Origin: an uncultured beta proteobacterium
GTDB taxonomy: Bacteria; Pseudomonadota; Gammaproteobacteria; Burkholderiales; Burkholderiaceae_C
Length of the DNA stretch: 48,943 nt
Assembly (NCBI GenBank): GCA_903853895.1
Contig: CAINUX010000008.1
Span: forward strand, 1-48,943
Direction of reading: 5' to 3'
Both the position numbers and the translations under genes were made by a program. This document shows positions 7,892 to 17,557 of the stretch, piece after piece (position 1 is the first letter of the stretch; each line of letters opens with the position of its first letter). The notes beneath the pieces are model-generated. The model saw only the letters and a list, made by a program, of their open reading frames with translations. It was not told the DNA's origin and ran no database searches.

Positions 7892-7922
7892 TGTTGTATT
7901 ACTACTTTTTGGTGAGTATACT
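7892..7922 (+). promoter_or_regulatory. Promoter of the maltodextrin operon with overlapping operator
   Basis: A candidate -35 TTGTAT (7894-7899) is followed after 17 bp by the -10 TATACT (7917-7922, five of six consensus bases). The 15-bp dyad TGTTGTATTACTACT (7892-7906) covers the -35 completely, so a protein bound there would repress. The start codon of malK is 80 bp downstream of the -10. Confidence 0.55.
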
Positions 7923-8001
7923 CAGGGATGCTTTGCGTCGCTCTGACGGGGCTGAATGATTCATGGAAATCCGCAGCCGGTGTGCGGAACGGAGGTATAG
8001 C

Positions 8002-9111
8002 GTGGCGGACGTAAAGTTGGCGGGTGTGGGCAAGTCGTTTGGCGATGCCCGGATTTTGCAGAATGTTGATCTCCATATCCGCGACGGTGAATTCGTGGTG
8101 TTCGTGGGGCCCAGCGGTTGCGGCAAGTCCACACTGTTGCGTCTGATCGCGGGCCTGGAAGACATCAGCACGGGCACCCTGCACATTGGGGAGCGTCTGG
8201 TCAATGACGTGCCACCGGCCGAACGGGGTATTGCCATGGTGTTCCAGTCGTATGCGCTGTACCCGCACATGAACCTGTACGACAACATGGCGTTTGGCCT
8301 GCAGTTGGGCAAGATGCCGAAGGCTGAGGTGGACCGCCTGGTGCACCAGGCGGCCAAGATTCTGGGCATCGAGCATCTGCTGGACCGCAAGCCCAAGGAT
8401 CTGTCGGGCGGTCAGCGCCAGCGGGTCGCCATTGGCCGCGCCATCGTGCGCAAGCCGGATGTATTTTTGTTTGACGAGCCCTTGTCCAATCTGGACACCG
8501 CCCTGCGCGTGCGCATGCGCTACGAGTTTGCCAAGTTGCACAAGGACTTGAAGACGACCATGGTCTATGTGACCCACGACCAGGTCGAAGCCATGACGCT
8601 GGCAGACCGCATCGTGGTGCTGTCAGCAGGCAAGATCGAGCAGGTGGGCTCGCCGCTGGATCTCTATGAGAATCCGGATAATTTGTTTGTGGCGGGCTTC
8701 ATAGGCTCCCCCGGCATGAACTTCATTGCGGCTGAATTTGTATCCGCCAACGCCGACGATGTGACGGTGCGACTCAATGATGGTGCCCTGGTGCACTGTG
8801 CCGTCAGTGCGCCCAATGCAAAGGCTGGCGACAAGCTCACGCTGGGCATTCGGCCCGAGCACATCACTCGGGTTCCCTTTGCCAATCGACTGACCGCAAA
8901 AGTAACCTTTGTCGAGTCGCTGGGCAGCGTTACTTATGCCTATTGCAGCTTCCCGGGTGTCAAGGAAGACCTGACCTGTGAACTGGTTGGTGTAGTGCGC
9001 GTGAAGGCTGGTGACACGCTGGAACTGGGCGTCGAGCCCCATCGCTGTTACCTGTTTGATGCGGCTGGCCAGGCCTTCAAGCGCACGGTGCCGGCGCACG
9101 GAGCGGCATGA
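8002..9111 (+). CDS. malK: Maltodextrin ABC transporter ATP-binding protein (MalK/UgpC type)
   Basis: Cytoplasmic ATPase subunit of the sugar importer, 369 residues from a GTG start. The GTG at 8002 is chosen over an in-frame ATG at 7963 because GGAGG (7991-7995) sits 6 bp before it. All ATPase motifs are present: Walker A GPSGCGKST (residues 36-44), signature LSGGQRQR (from 134), Walker B VFLFDEP (from 154) and the switch His192 in VTHDQ. The C-terminal about 130 residues form the regulatory OB-fold domain (LGIRPEHI). It is the first gene of an eight-gene operon and overlaps malE by 4 bp. Homologous ATPases also serve glycerol-phosphate and other sugar importers; the neighbouring amylases and MalF support maltodextrin. 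Confidence 0.92.
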   Translation: MADVKLAGVGKSFGDARILQNVDLHIRDGEFVVFVGPSGCGKSTLLRLIAGLEDISTGTLHIGERLVNDVPPAERGIAMVFQSYALYPHMNLYDNMAFGLQLGKMPKAEVDRLVHQAAKILGIEHLLDRKPKDLSGGQRQRVAIGRAIVRKPDVFLFDEPLSNLDTALRVRMRYEFAKLHKDLKTTMVYVTHDQVEAMTLADRIVVLSAGKIEQVGSPLDLYENPDNLFVAGFIGSPGMNFIAAEFVSANADDVTVRLNDGALVHCAVSAPNAKAGDKLTLGIRPEHITRVPFANRLTAKVTFVESLGSVTYAYCSFPGVKEDLTCELVGVVRVKAGDTLELGVEPHRCYLFDAAGQAFKRTVPAHGAA

Positions 9112-10295
9112 TGCGGCGTCTGGTTTTACTGGGTATTGCTGCGATGGCAAGCGCACTGACGATGCCCGTGCAGGCCGCGGACGCACCCAAACTGCTGGTC
9201 TGGATCAACGGCGACAAGGGCTACAACGGTCTGCAAAAAGTAGGCGATGCGTTTACCAAGGAATCCGGTGTGACCGTGGTCGTGCAGCACCCCGAAGGGG
9301 CGACCGACAAGTTTCAGGCTGCGGCAGCGGCCGGCAAGGGCCCCGACATTTTTTGCTGGCCGCATGACCGCACCGGCGAATGGGCGCGATCGGGTCTGCT
9401 GGTGCCCGTGCATCCGCCCAAGCGGGTGCGTGACGCCATCGACGAATCGGCCTGGAAGGCGTTCACCTACAAAGGCAAGGTGTGGGGCTACCCGTTGGCC
9501 ATCGAGGCCGTGGGCCTGATTGTCAATCGGGATCTGGTCAAGACGGTACCCACCACCTTTGATGAGGTGATGGCGCTGGACAAGGAACTGGCCAAGAAAG
9601 GCAAGAAGGCACTGCTGTGGGACTACAACAAATCATTTTTTACCTGGCCGATGTTGGCTGGCGCCGGAGGCGAAGTGTTTGGCCGCACCACTGCGGGTGA
9701 ACTGGACCCATCCGTCGTAGGCGTCAATTCCCCTGGCGCGTTGGCCGGGGCCAACATGCTGTCGCGCCTGATCGAAGAGGGCTACATGCCGCGGGGTGCG
9801 CGCTACGCCGAAATGGAAGCCGGCTTTGCCCGCGGTGAGATCGCCATGATGATCACAGGCCCCTGGGCTTGGGACAACGCCCGCAAGGCCAAGATCAACT
9901 TTACCGTGGCACCTGTGCCCTCCGTGATTCCCGGCAAGCCATCCAAATCGTTTGTTGGTGTGCTGGGTTGCATGATTGCCGCGCCCAGCAAAGTCAAGGA
10001 CATCGCACGGGAGTTCATCGAGAACCATATGCTGCGGGTTGAAAGCCTCAAAATGATTTCGGCCGATGTGCCCCTGGGCACGCCGGCCAACAAGGTGTAC
10101 TTTGCCGAGCTGTCGGGTGACGCCAATATCCGGGCCACCATGGAGAACGCCCGCACGGGCGAGCCTCTGCCCAATATTCCCGAACTGGGTCGCTTCTTCC
10201 CGGCCATGGACGCCGCACTGGAAGCCATCAGCCAGGGCCGCCAGTCACCCAAGGAGGCGCTCGATGGCGCCGCCGCACGCATGCTGGTGAAGTGA
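9108..10295 (+). CDS. malE: Periplasmic maltose/maltodextrin-binding protein
   Basis: Extracytoplasmic solute-binding protein of 395 residues with a signal peptide (MMRRLVLLGIAAMASALTMP, cleavage near VQA-AD). The mature start KLLVWINGDKGYNGLQKVG and the KGPDIFCWPHDRTGEWARSG region are diagnostic of MalE (E. coli has KLVIWINGDKGYNGL). It delivers maltose and maltodextrins to MalFG. The start codon overlaps the malK stop; a second ATG at 9111 has slightly better spacing from GGAG at 9100 and could be the true start. The C-terminus has RQSPKEALDGAAARML. Family identity is very clear. Confidence 0.95.
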   Translation: MMRRLVLLGIAAMASALTMPVQAADAPKLLVWINGDKGYNGLQKVGDAFTKESGVTVVVQHPEGATDKFQAAAAAGKGPDIFCWPHDRTGEWARSGLLVPVHPPKRVRDAIDESAWKAFTYKGKVWGYPLAIEAVGLIVNRDLVKTVPTTFDEVMALDKELAKKGKKALLWDYNKSFFTWPMLAGAGGEVFGRTTAGELDPSVVGVNSPGALAGANMLSRLIEEGYMPRGARYAEMEAGFARGEIAMMITGPWAWDNARKAKINFTVAPVPSVIPGKPSKSFVGVLGCMIAAPSKVKDIAREFIENHMLRVESLKMISADVPLGTPANKVYFAELSGDANIRATMENARTGEPLPNIPELGRFFPAMDAALEAISQGRQSPKEALDGAAARMLVK

Positions 10296-10296
10296 C

Positions 10297-11838
10297 ATGA
10301 ACCCCAAAGCTTCACTCCTTTCCAAAGCCATTGCCACGCTGGTGGCCTTGGCCCTGCTGTGGCTCACCTTTGGCGTCTATGCCAGTGGCGAGATGCTCTG
10401 GGCCGTCCTGATCTTGACGGTGGGAGCCCTCAGCCTGTATGTCTACGTGTCGGCCAAAACACTGGCCTGGCGTTACCTGTTTCCTGGCGTCATGGCGATG
10501 CTGGTGTTTGTGGCCTTTCCGCTGGTCTACACCGTCCAGATCGGCTTCACCAATTACTCGGCCAGCAATCTGCTCAGCGAGGAACGCGCACGGGGCTACC
10601 TGCTGGACCAAGCCGATGTGAACGAAGCGCGCGCCTATGGCTTCACCGTGCACCCCGAAGGCGACAGCATGGTGCGCCTGGTACTGACACCGCAAGGCGA
10701 AGGTGATACCAGCGCACGCTTTGCCTCGGGCCCGGTGTCGCTGCGCAATGCGCAGGCTGCGGCCGTGGCGATGCCTCCCCTTGTCAAGGATGCACAGCTC
10801 GCGCCGCCCTACACCCTGCGCCAGGTCATTGCCAACCGCGATGCCTTGAGGGCCCTGCGCCTGACTCTGCCCGACCAGAGCGCGCTGGTGTACGCGGGTC
10901 TGCATGAGTTTGCGGTCTTCGAGCCGCTGTGGCAGGCCCAGACCGGTGGTGCACTGAAGCGCCTGGCAGACGGCGTGGTTTACCAACCCAACCGCGATAC
11001 CGGCTACTTTGAAGACGCCAAAGGCGAGCGCTTGCAACCCGGCTTCAAGGTCGGCGTGGGCTTTGCCAACTACGCGCGCCTGTTTGGCGACCCGGATATG
11101 CGTGGTCCCTTCGTGTCCATCTTTATCTGGACCGTGGTGTTTGCCGGGTTGACCGTGCTGTTCTCCACCGCCATCGGCATGACGCTGGCCGTGCTGCTGA
11201 ACTGGGAAGCGCTGAAATACCGCACGCTGTACCGCACGCTGCTGTTCTTGCCGTATGCCGTGCCGGGGTTCATCTCCATCCTGGTGTTCAAGGGGTTGTT
11301 CAACCAGAACTTTGGCGAGATCAATGCCATTCTGGACGCCGTGTTTGGCGTCAAGCCTGCGTGGTTTGCAGATCCGACCTTGGCCAAGACCATGATCCTG
11401 ATCGTCAATACCTGGCTGGGCTACCCCTACATCATGGTGCTGTGCACAGGGCTGATCAAGTCCATACCGGCCGACCTGTACGAGGCCTCTGCCATCGCCG
11501 GTGCCAAGCCACTGACCAACTTCTTTCGCATCACCGCGCCGTTGATCGTCAAGCCGTTGACGCCCCTGCTGATTTCCGCCTTTGCGTTCAACTTCAACAA
11601 CTTCGTGTTGATCAGCCTGCTGACGGATGGCAGGCCGGATTACCTGAACACCAAGTTGCCCGCGGGCACGACGGACATTCTGGTGTCCTACACCTATCGC
11701 ATTGCGTTTACCGATGCTGGGGCCAACTTTGGCCTGGCCGCCGCGATATCCACTGTGATCTTCTTTCTGGTGGCGATCCTGTCCATGGCAAACCTGAAGC
11801 TGTCGCAATCCAATGATCAACGCAAGGGAGGGCACTAG
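10297..11838 (+). CDS. malF: Maltodextrin ABC transporter permease MalF
   Basis: Inner-membrane permease of 513 residues. Three N-terminal hydrophobic helices are followed by a large periplasmic insertion (about residues 85-265), as in enterobacterial MalF, where it touches the binding protein. Five further helices carry the EAA coupling loop that contacts MalK ([20 protein letters not shown]). The long periplasmic domain is a feature of true MalF rather than of generic sugar permeases and supports the substrate assignment. It starts 1 bp after the malE stop and ends 2 bp before malG. Confidence 0.94.
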   Translation: MNPKASLLSKAIATLVALALLWLTFGVYASGEMLWAVLILTVGALSLYVYVSAKTLAWRYLFPGVMAMLVFVAFPLVYTVQIGFTNYSASNLLSEERARGYLLDQADVNEARAYGFTVHPEGDSMVRLVLTPQGEGDTSARFASGPVSLRNAQAAAVAMPPLVKDAQLAPPYTLRQVIANRDALRALRLTLPDQSALVYAGLHEFAVFEPLWQAQTGGALKRLADGVVYQPNRDTGYFEDAKGERLQPGFKVGVGFANYARLFGDPDMRGPFVSIFIWTVVFAGLTVLFSTAIGMTLAVLLNWEALKYRTLYRTLLFLPYAVPGFISILVFKGLFNQNFGEINAILDAVFGVKPAWFADPTLAKTMILIVNTWLGYPYIMVLCTGLIKSIPADLYEASAIAGAKPLTNFFRITAPLIVKPLTPLLISAFAFNFNNFVLISLLTDGRPDYLNTKLPAGTTDILVSYTYRIAFTDAGANFGLAAAISTVIFFLVAILSMANLKLSQSNDQRKGGH

Positions 11839-11840
11839 CC

Positions 11841-12731
11841 ATGGCCGTTGTTACCGGTAAAAGCCAGCAGTGGCGCATTGCTGCTGCCCATATGGGGCTG
11901 TGGGCGCTGATTGCGGTCACGCTGTTTCCGCTGCTGGCGGTGGTGTCCATTTCTCTGAGGCCCGGCAACTTTGCGACGGGCTCGTTGATGCCGACCGAGA
12001 TCAGCCTGGAGCACTGGAAGCTGGCGCTGGGCTTTTCGTATACGCAGGCCGATGGCGTGGTAGTGCAGCCACCGTTTCCAGTGTTGCTGTGGCTGTGGAA
12101 CTCGATCAAGATCGCCACCATTTCATCCCTGCTGATCGTGGGTGTCTCGACAACCGCTGCCTATGGTTTTGCCAGGCTGAAGTTCCGTTTCAAGTCGACC
12201 ATTCTGAATAGCATGCTGCTGCTGCAGATGTTTCCGGTGGCCGTGGCGCTGGTAGCGATCTATGCCATTTTCGAAGCGATCGGCGGCGTCATTCCCTGGC
12301 TGGGTATCGAGACCCACGGCGGGTTGATCGTGGCCTACATCGGTGGCGTGGCCATGCACATCTGGACCATCAAGGGCTACTTTGAAACCATCCCGACCGA
12401 GATTGAGGAGTGTGCCAAGGTGGATGGTGCAACCTCCTGGCAGGCGTTCTACAAAGTGCTCCTGCCCATGGCTGTGCCGATTTTGATGGTTGTGTTTGTG
12501 CTGGCCTTCATCGGCACCATCATCGAATACCCCATTGCCTCGGTGCTGTTGCGCGAAGAGCCCAACCTGACTCTGGCTGTAGGTTCGAAGTACTACCTGT
12601 ACGAGCAGCGATATTTGTGGGGCGACTTTGCCGCCGCCGCCGTTCTGTCGGGCCTGCCCATTACGCTGGTGTTTCTGGCCGCGCAGCGCTGGATCGTGTC
12701 GGGGCTGACCTCTGGCGGTGTCAAGGGCTAG
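11841..12731 (+). CDS. malG: Maltodextrin ABC transporter permease MalG
   Basis: Second inner-membrane permease (296 residues) that pairs with MalF. Six hydrophobic helices are visible, with the EAA loop [20 protein letters not shown] in the C-terminal half. [20 protein letters not shown] followed by the C-terminal [15 protein letters not shown] tail (here [12 protein letters not shown]) matches MalG, whose tail reaches MalK. A strong ribosome site (GGGAGG, 11826-11831) precedes the ATG. The next gene follows after 7 bp. Confidence 0.94.
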   Translation: MAVVTGKSQQWRIAAAHMGLWALIAVTLFPLLAVVSISLRPGNFATGSLMPTEISLEHWKLALGFSYTQADGVVVQPPFPVLLWLWNSIKIATISSLLIVGVSTTAAYGFARLKFRFKSTILNSMLLLQMFPVAVALVAIYAIFEAIGGVIPWLGIETHGGLIVAYIGGVAMHIWTIKGYFETIPTEIEECAKVDGATSWQAFYKVLLPMAVPILMVVFVLAFIGTIIEYPIASVLLREEPNLTLAVGSKYYLYEQRYLWGDFAAAAVLSGLPITLVFLAAQRWIVSGLTSGGVKG

Positions 12732-12738
12732 TTGCAAG

Positions 12739-15700
12739 ATGAAGTACTGGATAGCACTGGCCGTCGGCCTTTTCGCGGGTGCTGCACAGGCTGGCTCTGA
12801 GCGTGTGTGCCAGCCGAGTCCTCTGGGCGAGACGACGTTGTATTTGCGTGGCGCGATGAATAACTGGGCGGCGCAGGACGACTCGGCGTTTCAATACGCT
12901 TGCGACGCCTACTACCTTAACGTGAAACTGGACGCAGTCCACGACTTCAAAATTGGGGACGCAGCCTGGAGCGATGCGTCGACCATTGGGCGGGATGCAA
13001 GTGGTGAGGCGCAAGCCGGTGCCAGGGGCAATCTGCGTTTGACGTTCGCGGGTGAGCAAACGCTCAAGCTGACGTTTGCAAATGGCAAGCCGCTACTGAC
13101 CCTGGGACCCAAGAGCTTCGTCGATCCCAACGCCCGCACCGTGACCGATCCCGTGGCGCTCAGCCTGCAGTTTGACTCGCGCGCGCTGGCCCACAAAAAA
13201 CCCTTTGGGGCCGTGGTGGCGGGCACACCCATTGACTTTTCCGTGTCTGCGCTGCCGGGTGTGGAAAAGATCACGCTGGTGGTGGAGAAGCGTCGCCTGG
13301 AGGGCAACCAGGAAGTACTGGAGTATCCCGAGCTTGGCCGGATACCATTGATAAAATCTGCCACCAGCCCTCGTGAATTATGGATATCACGCTATGTATT
13401 TGATAGCGTTAGTGTTTATGGGTACTGGTTCGAAGTGGAAGTGGGATCTGCAACCTATGTACTGCAAAACAACCGCGACCCCGTTTTCTGGACGCGCGAA
13501 AAGGGGTCCGGCGGCATGGGCTCGGTGGACTTCAAACCGGTTGCCAGCCGGTCCGTCCGGCGCTTTCGCCAGACTGTGTTTGATGCCGCGTTCAAGGTGC
13601 CGGACTGGGCGCCCGACGTCGTCTACTACTACATCTTTCCAGACCGGTTTCGCAATGGCAACCCGGCCAACGACCCCAAGCCCGGTGTCGCAAAGTACCA
13701 CGACCACACGGTGGAGCTGCACCGCAACTGGAACGACAGGCCCTGGGTGTCCGGCACGGGCGACGGTTCGGACGCACACTTCAACAACGATTTTTTCGGA
13801 GGCGATCTGGAGGGAATCATCCAGAAGCTGGACTACATCCAGGAGCTGGGCGCCAATACCATCTACATGACGCCGATCTTCAAGGCGGCCAGCAACCACA
13901 AGTACGACACGGCGGACTACCAGCAGATCGACCCCGGCTTCGGAACCAATGCGGACTTCACCCGACTGACTGCCGAGGCCGCCAAGCGCGGCATCCGGGT
14001 GATACCGGATACCAGCCTGAACCATACGGGCAACGATTCGGTGTACTTCAATCGCTTTGGCAACCACGACTCGTCTGGCGCATTCCAGGGTGGAAAGATC
14101 AACCTGCAGTCGCCTTATGCCGATTGGTACACGCTGAATGCCAGCCAGAGCGACCCGGCCAAGCAGTACAAGGGCTGGGCGGATGTAGCGGATTTGCCGG
14201 AGCTCAACAAGGCATCCAGAGCCTGGAGAAATTTTGCATATGGCGCCAAAGACTCGGTGATGAAGACCTGGCTGGATCGCGGTGCTGCCGGTTGGCGCAT
14301 GGACGTGGCGCCGTGGGTGCCGGACGACTTCTGGCGCGAGTGGCGCAGCGCCATCAAGGCGCATCGGCCGGATGCCCTGACTGTGGCTGAGACCTGGTTC
14401 GATGCCTCCAAGTATTTCCTGGGCGATATGTTTGACTCGACCATGAATTACATCTTTCGCAACACGGTTCTGGAGTATGCGGGCGGCGGCAAGGCGCGCA
14501 GCCTGTACCCCAACATCGAGCTGATGCGTGAGGCCTACCCGCCCCAAACCTTTTATGCGCTGATGAACCTGCTCTCCAGCCACGACCAGGCGCGTGCCCT
14601 GCACCAGTTTGGCTGGCATGCCGACACGACCGATGCCAGGGTAATTGCCGAAGCCCGTCAAAGGCTCAAGCTGGCCGTGCTGTTCCAGATGACCTTTCCC
14701 GGCTCACCCACGGTGTACTACGGTGACGAAGTGGCGGTCACGGGTGGCGATGACCCCTATAACCGCGCCACCTACCCGTGGGCCGACCAAGGCGGCAAGC
14801 CCGACGCCGACATGCTGGCCACCTTCAAGCAGCTGATTGGCCTGCGCAAGCAGCACACGGTGCTGCGCCGCGGCACGATAGACGCACCGTTGCATGTCGA
14901 TGACCACACCATTGTTTTGTTGCGGCAGCTGGGCAGCAGCGTGGCCATCACCGCAACCAACAATGCCCTCACTGCGCAGACGGTCTCGGTGCAACTGCCG
15001 CCCGGCGTGCACGTCGACCGGTTCACGGATGCATTGGGAGGCCCGACCATCGCCGTCGCACAGGGCAAGCTCACGCTGACGCTGCCAGCGCTGTTTGGAG
15101 CCGTGTTGGTGGGCAATAAGGTCGCCGGCGCGGCCCAGCCGCCGCAAGCGTTGCGGGTAATGGGCTACAACATCCGCTGTGGCTCCTGCGAGCGGGAGAG
15201 CGATGTCAACCATTGGAGTCGACGCAAGCATTTGGTGGCCGACGTGATCCGGAGCGCGCACGCAGACGTGATTGGCTTGCAGGAGGCAGAACTGTTCCAG
15301 GTGCATGACCTGGTTTCCGTGCTGGGCGATTTCGACTGGGTTGGCGTAGGGCGCGACGATGGCAGGGATGAGGGCGAAATCAACGCGGTGTTGGTGCGCC
15401 GTTCGGCGCTGTCCATCGTTTCGCACAAGACACTGTGGCTTTCCGAGACCCCGGAAACGGTGTCCAGAGGCTGGGACGCGATGCTCAATCGCACCGTGGC
15501 CTTGCTCGCGCTCAAAAGCCGGCTCACAGGTCGGGGCCTGAATTTTCTGAACACCCACTTCGATCATGCAGGTGTGGTCGCCCGCAATGAAAGTGCCAAA
15601 TTGATCGAAAAATTGGTGCGCCCACTTGGTGCCAACCTGCCGGTGGTCTTGTCCGGCGACTTCAATGCCAGATCGGATTTCGCGGGATACAAAAACCTGA

Positions 15701-15924
15701 CAAGGCCATTGCGGGATGCGGCGACCGCCTCGCAAGCTCCAGCGAGCGGGGGCAACATCACCTTCAATGGCTTTGGCACGGATATACAAGCGGACAACAA
15801 AATTGACTACATTTTTGTCAGCCCCGATGTGGAAGTGAAAACGCACCGTGTCGTGACCGATTTGTACAACGGCCTCTATCCCTCAGACCACTTCCCATTG
15901 GTTGTTGACATTCTGCTGCCCTAG
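12739..15924 (+). CDS. Secreted GH13 amylase fused to an endonuclease/exonuclease/phosphatase domain
   Basis: A 1061-residue exported protein. The ATG at 12739 gives a clean signal peptide (MKYWIALAVGLFAGAAQA). An N-terminal region resembling the beta-sandwich modules of pullulanases (TTLYLRGAMNNW) and a neopullulanase-like linker domain precede the GH13 barrel (about residues 290-700). The barrel's catalytic residues are intact: nucleophile Asp522 (GWRMDVAPW), acid/base Glu551 (VAETWFD) and Asp616 (LLSSHDQAR). From about residue 805 to the end there is a second enzyme-like domain of the EEP superfamily with all its hallmarks: Glu849 (GLQEAE), Asp974 and Asn976 (SGDFNA), KIDYIFV, and Asp1050-His1051 (SDHFP). 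The amylase half should cleave alpha-glucans in the periplasm; the target of the EEP half is unknown. An interspersed repeat (13364-13408) is translated in frame before the barrel. The coding frame is continuous with no break at the domain junction. Confidence 0.9.
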   Translation: MKYWIALAVGLFAGAAQAGSERVCQPSPLGETTLYLRGAMNNWAAQDDSAFQYACDAYYLNVKLDAVHDFKIGDAAWSDASTIGRDASGEAQAGARGNLRLTFAGEQTLKLTFANGKPLLTLGPKSFVDPNARTVTDPVALSLQFDSRALAHKKPFGAVVAGTPIDFSVSALPGVEKITLVVEKRRLEGNQEVLEYPELGRIPLIKSATSPRELWISRYVFDSVSVYGYWFEVEVGSATYVLQNNRDPVFWTREKGSGGMGSVDFKPVASRSVRRFRQTVFDAAFKVPDWAPDVVYYYIFPDRFRNGNPANDPKPGVAKYHDHTVELHRNWNDRPWVSGTGDGSDAHFNNDFFGGDLEGIIQKLDYIQELGANTIYMTPIFKAASNHKYDTADYQQIDPGFGTNADFTRLTAEAAKRGIRVIPDTSLNHTGNDSVYFNRFGNHDSSGAFQGGKINLQSPYADWYTLNASQSDPAKQYKGWADVADLPELNKASRAWRNFAYGAKDSVMKTWLDRGAAGWRMDVAPWVPDDFWREWRSAIKAHRPDALTVAETWFDASKYFLGDMFDSTMNYIFRNTVLEYAGGGKARSLYPNIELMREAYPPQTFYALMNLLSSHDQARALHQFGWHADTTDARVIAEARQRLKLAVLFQMTFPGSPTVYYGDEVAVTGGDDPYNRATYPWADQGGKPDADMLATFKQLIGLRKQHTVLRRGTIDAPLHVDDHTIVLLRQLGSSVAITATNNALTAQTVSVQLPPGVHVDRFTDALGGPTIAVAQGKLTLTLPALFGAVLVGNKVAGAAQPPQALRVMGYNIRCGSCERESDVNHWSRRKHLVADVIRSAHADVIGLQEAELFQVHDLVSVLGDFDWVGVGRDDGRDEGEINAVLVRRSALSIVSHKTLWLSETPETVSRGWDAMLNRTVALLALKSRLTGRGLNFLNTHFDHAGVVARNESAKLIEKLVRPLGANLPVVLSGDFNARSDFAGYKNLTRPLRDAATASQAPASGGNITFNGFGTDIQADNKIDYIFVSPDVEVKTHRVVTDLYNGLYPSDHFPLVVDILLP
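13364..13408 (-). repeat. Interspersed palindromic repeat, copy B (inside the GH13/EEP gene)
   Basis: AGCCCTCGTGAATTATGG, then a GCTATGTATTTGATAGC hairpin: the same element as at 35811-35860, read in the same direction. It is translated as about 15 residues (from SPRELW to FDSV) between the accessory domain and the GH13 barrel, in a different frame from copy A. Confidence 0.6.
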
Positions 15925-15940
15925 ACAAATAACCTATCGC

Positions 15941-17557
15941 ATGATTCCACCATCTGCTGCACGCACCACGTATGCGTTTGCCACCGCTTGCGCACTGTTC
16001 GTCACCCCGACATTCGGTCAGGACAGCACGTCCGGCTATGCCAGCCAACACGACCTGGCCGTGCATGGCGTTTTTGAGGTGCGCGAACAAGACTGGCGCA
16101 ACGGTGCCATCGTCTACCAGGTGATGGTCGACCGCTTCGTGCCGCCGGTGAATCTGGATGCCAAGCGCGCCCTGTACCCGGCGCCCAAAGTGCTGCACCG
16201 CTGGAGCGAGGAGACCAAGCGCGGTACGTACCAAAAGTCGGCAAACGTGTGGAGCCACGAGCTGGACTTCTGGGGCGGCGACCTGCCCGGCGTGACCTCG
16301 AAGCTGGGCTATCTGCAGGACCTGGGCGTCGATGTGCTGTACCTCAACCCGATTCACCTGGCCTACACCAATCACAAATACGATGCGCTGGATTATCTGA
16401 AGATATCTCCCGAGTTCGGAACGCAGGAGGACATGGCGCGGCTCACCAATGAAACGCATGCCAAGGGAATGAAAGTGGTGCTCGACGGTGTGTTCAACCA
16501 TATGGGGCGCAACTCCGAGAAGTTCAAAGAAGCCCAGACCAAGCCTGACAGCCCTTACCGCGACTGGTTCTTCTTTGGCGACCAATACCCCGGCGGTGCG
16601 CGGGGATGGTTTCAGGCTACCAACCTGCCCGAACTCAAACTGGAGAACCCGGCCGTGCGGGACTATATCTATGCCAAGCCTGACTCGGTGGTGCAAACCT
16701 GGTTGCGCGCGGGCATTGACGGTTGGCGCCTGGACGTCGCGCCCGACATCGGTCCGAAGTACCTTGCAGAACTGACGGCCGCCGCGCACAGTGCCAAGCC
16801 CGGGTCATTGGTGGTGGGCGAGATACCCAACTATCCCAAGGAGTGGTTTCCTTCGGTCGATGCGGTAATGAACTTCACCCTGCGCGATGTGATTCTGAAC
16901 ACGGTAAACGGTCTGATTGCACCCCATACCTCCGCTGCCATGATCGACCGAACGGTGCAGGAGTCCGGCATCGAGCCCATGCTGAAGTCGTGGCTGCTGC
17001 TGGACAACCATGACAACAACCGGCTGACCGACGTGCTGCCCAAGCTGCCCCAGCAGCGGCTGGCCCAACTGCTGCAGTTCACGTTGCCCGGTGCGCCAAA
17101 TCTGTACTACGGCAGCGAGCTGGGCATGACCGGTGGAGAAGACCCGGCCAACCGCTCACCCATGCGCTGGGATCTGGTGCGCAGCAGCAACCCCGCGCTG
17201 CAGTGGACCAAAAAATTGATTCAGTTGCGCAAGGACCACCGCGCCCTGCGCATTGGAAATTTCCGTCTGGTCACCAGCAATAAGCTGCTGGCGTTTGAGC
17301 GCTACACCGATCGTGTGCAGGACACCGTGGTGGTGCTGGCCAACCCGGGCAAGACGCCGGTTACGGAGCGTGTGCTGATTGCCAACTCGAAACTGATGAA
17401 TGGTTCGTCGCTGGTTGACTTGCTCAACCCCAACGCCCGACCGCTGCGCGTGTTGGCGTCCATGGCAACGGTGACCGTTCCCGCGGGTGGCTTCAGCGTG
17501 GTGGCACCCGATGTGCGACCAGCCGGCGGTTACTCAGTGTTCAAACGGGTGCAATGA
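15941..17557 (+). CDS. Secreted GH13 alpha-amylase / neopullulanase-like enzyme
   Basis: Exported alpha-glucan hydrolase of 538 residues from the ATG at 15941, chosen because it begins a signal peptide (MIPPSAARTTYAFATACALF, cleavage near FGQ) and lies 16 bp after the previous stop. The GH13 catalytic set is complete: region I DGVFNHMG, nucleophile Asp265 (GWRLDVAPD), acid/base Glu294 (VVGEIPNYP) and Asp358 (LLDNHDNNR). The C-terminal beta domain follows (VVLANPGKTPVTERV). It should hydrolyse maltodextrins in the periplasm for MalE. It lacks the extra N- and C-terminal domains of the preceding GH13 protein. Exact bond specificity cannot be read from the sequence. Confidence 0.92.
   Translation: MIPPSAARTTYAFATACALFVTPTFGQDSTSGYASQHDLAVHGVFEVREQDWRNGAIVYQVMVDRFVPPVNLDAKRALYPAPKVLHRWSEETKRGTYQKSANVWSHELDFWGGDLPGVTSKLGYLQDLGVDVLYLNPIHLAYTNHKYDALDYLKISPEFGTQEDMARLTNETHAKGMKVVLDGVFNHMGRNSEKFKEAQTKPDSPYRDWFFFGDQYPGGARGWFQATNLPELKLENPAVRDYIYAKPDSVVQTWLRAGIDGWRLDVAPDIGPKYLAELTAAAHSAKPGSLVVGEIPNYPKEWFPSVDAVMNFTLRDVILNTVNGLIAPHTSAAMIDRTVQESGIEPMLKSWLLLDNHDNNRLTDVLPKLPQQRLAQLLQFTLPGAPNLYYGSELGMTGGEDPANRSPMRWDLVRSSNPALQWTKKLIQLRKDHRALRIGNFRLVTSNKLLAFERYTDRVQDTVVVLANPGKTPVTERVLIANSKLMNGSSLVDLLNPNARPLRVLASMATVTVPAGGFSVVAPDVRPAGGYSVFKRVQ

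Noticed and set aside
10312..11835. Long open frame antisense to malF (507 residues)
   Set aside because: It mirrors a high-GC gene; the product is Gln/His/Arg-rich low-complexity with no recognisable domain, and the sense strand encodes a clear MalF.
12718..12738. Upstream in-frame start for the GH13/EEP gene
   Set aside because: It would overlap malG and spoil the signal peptide that begins exactly at 12739.
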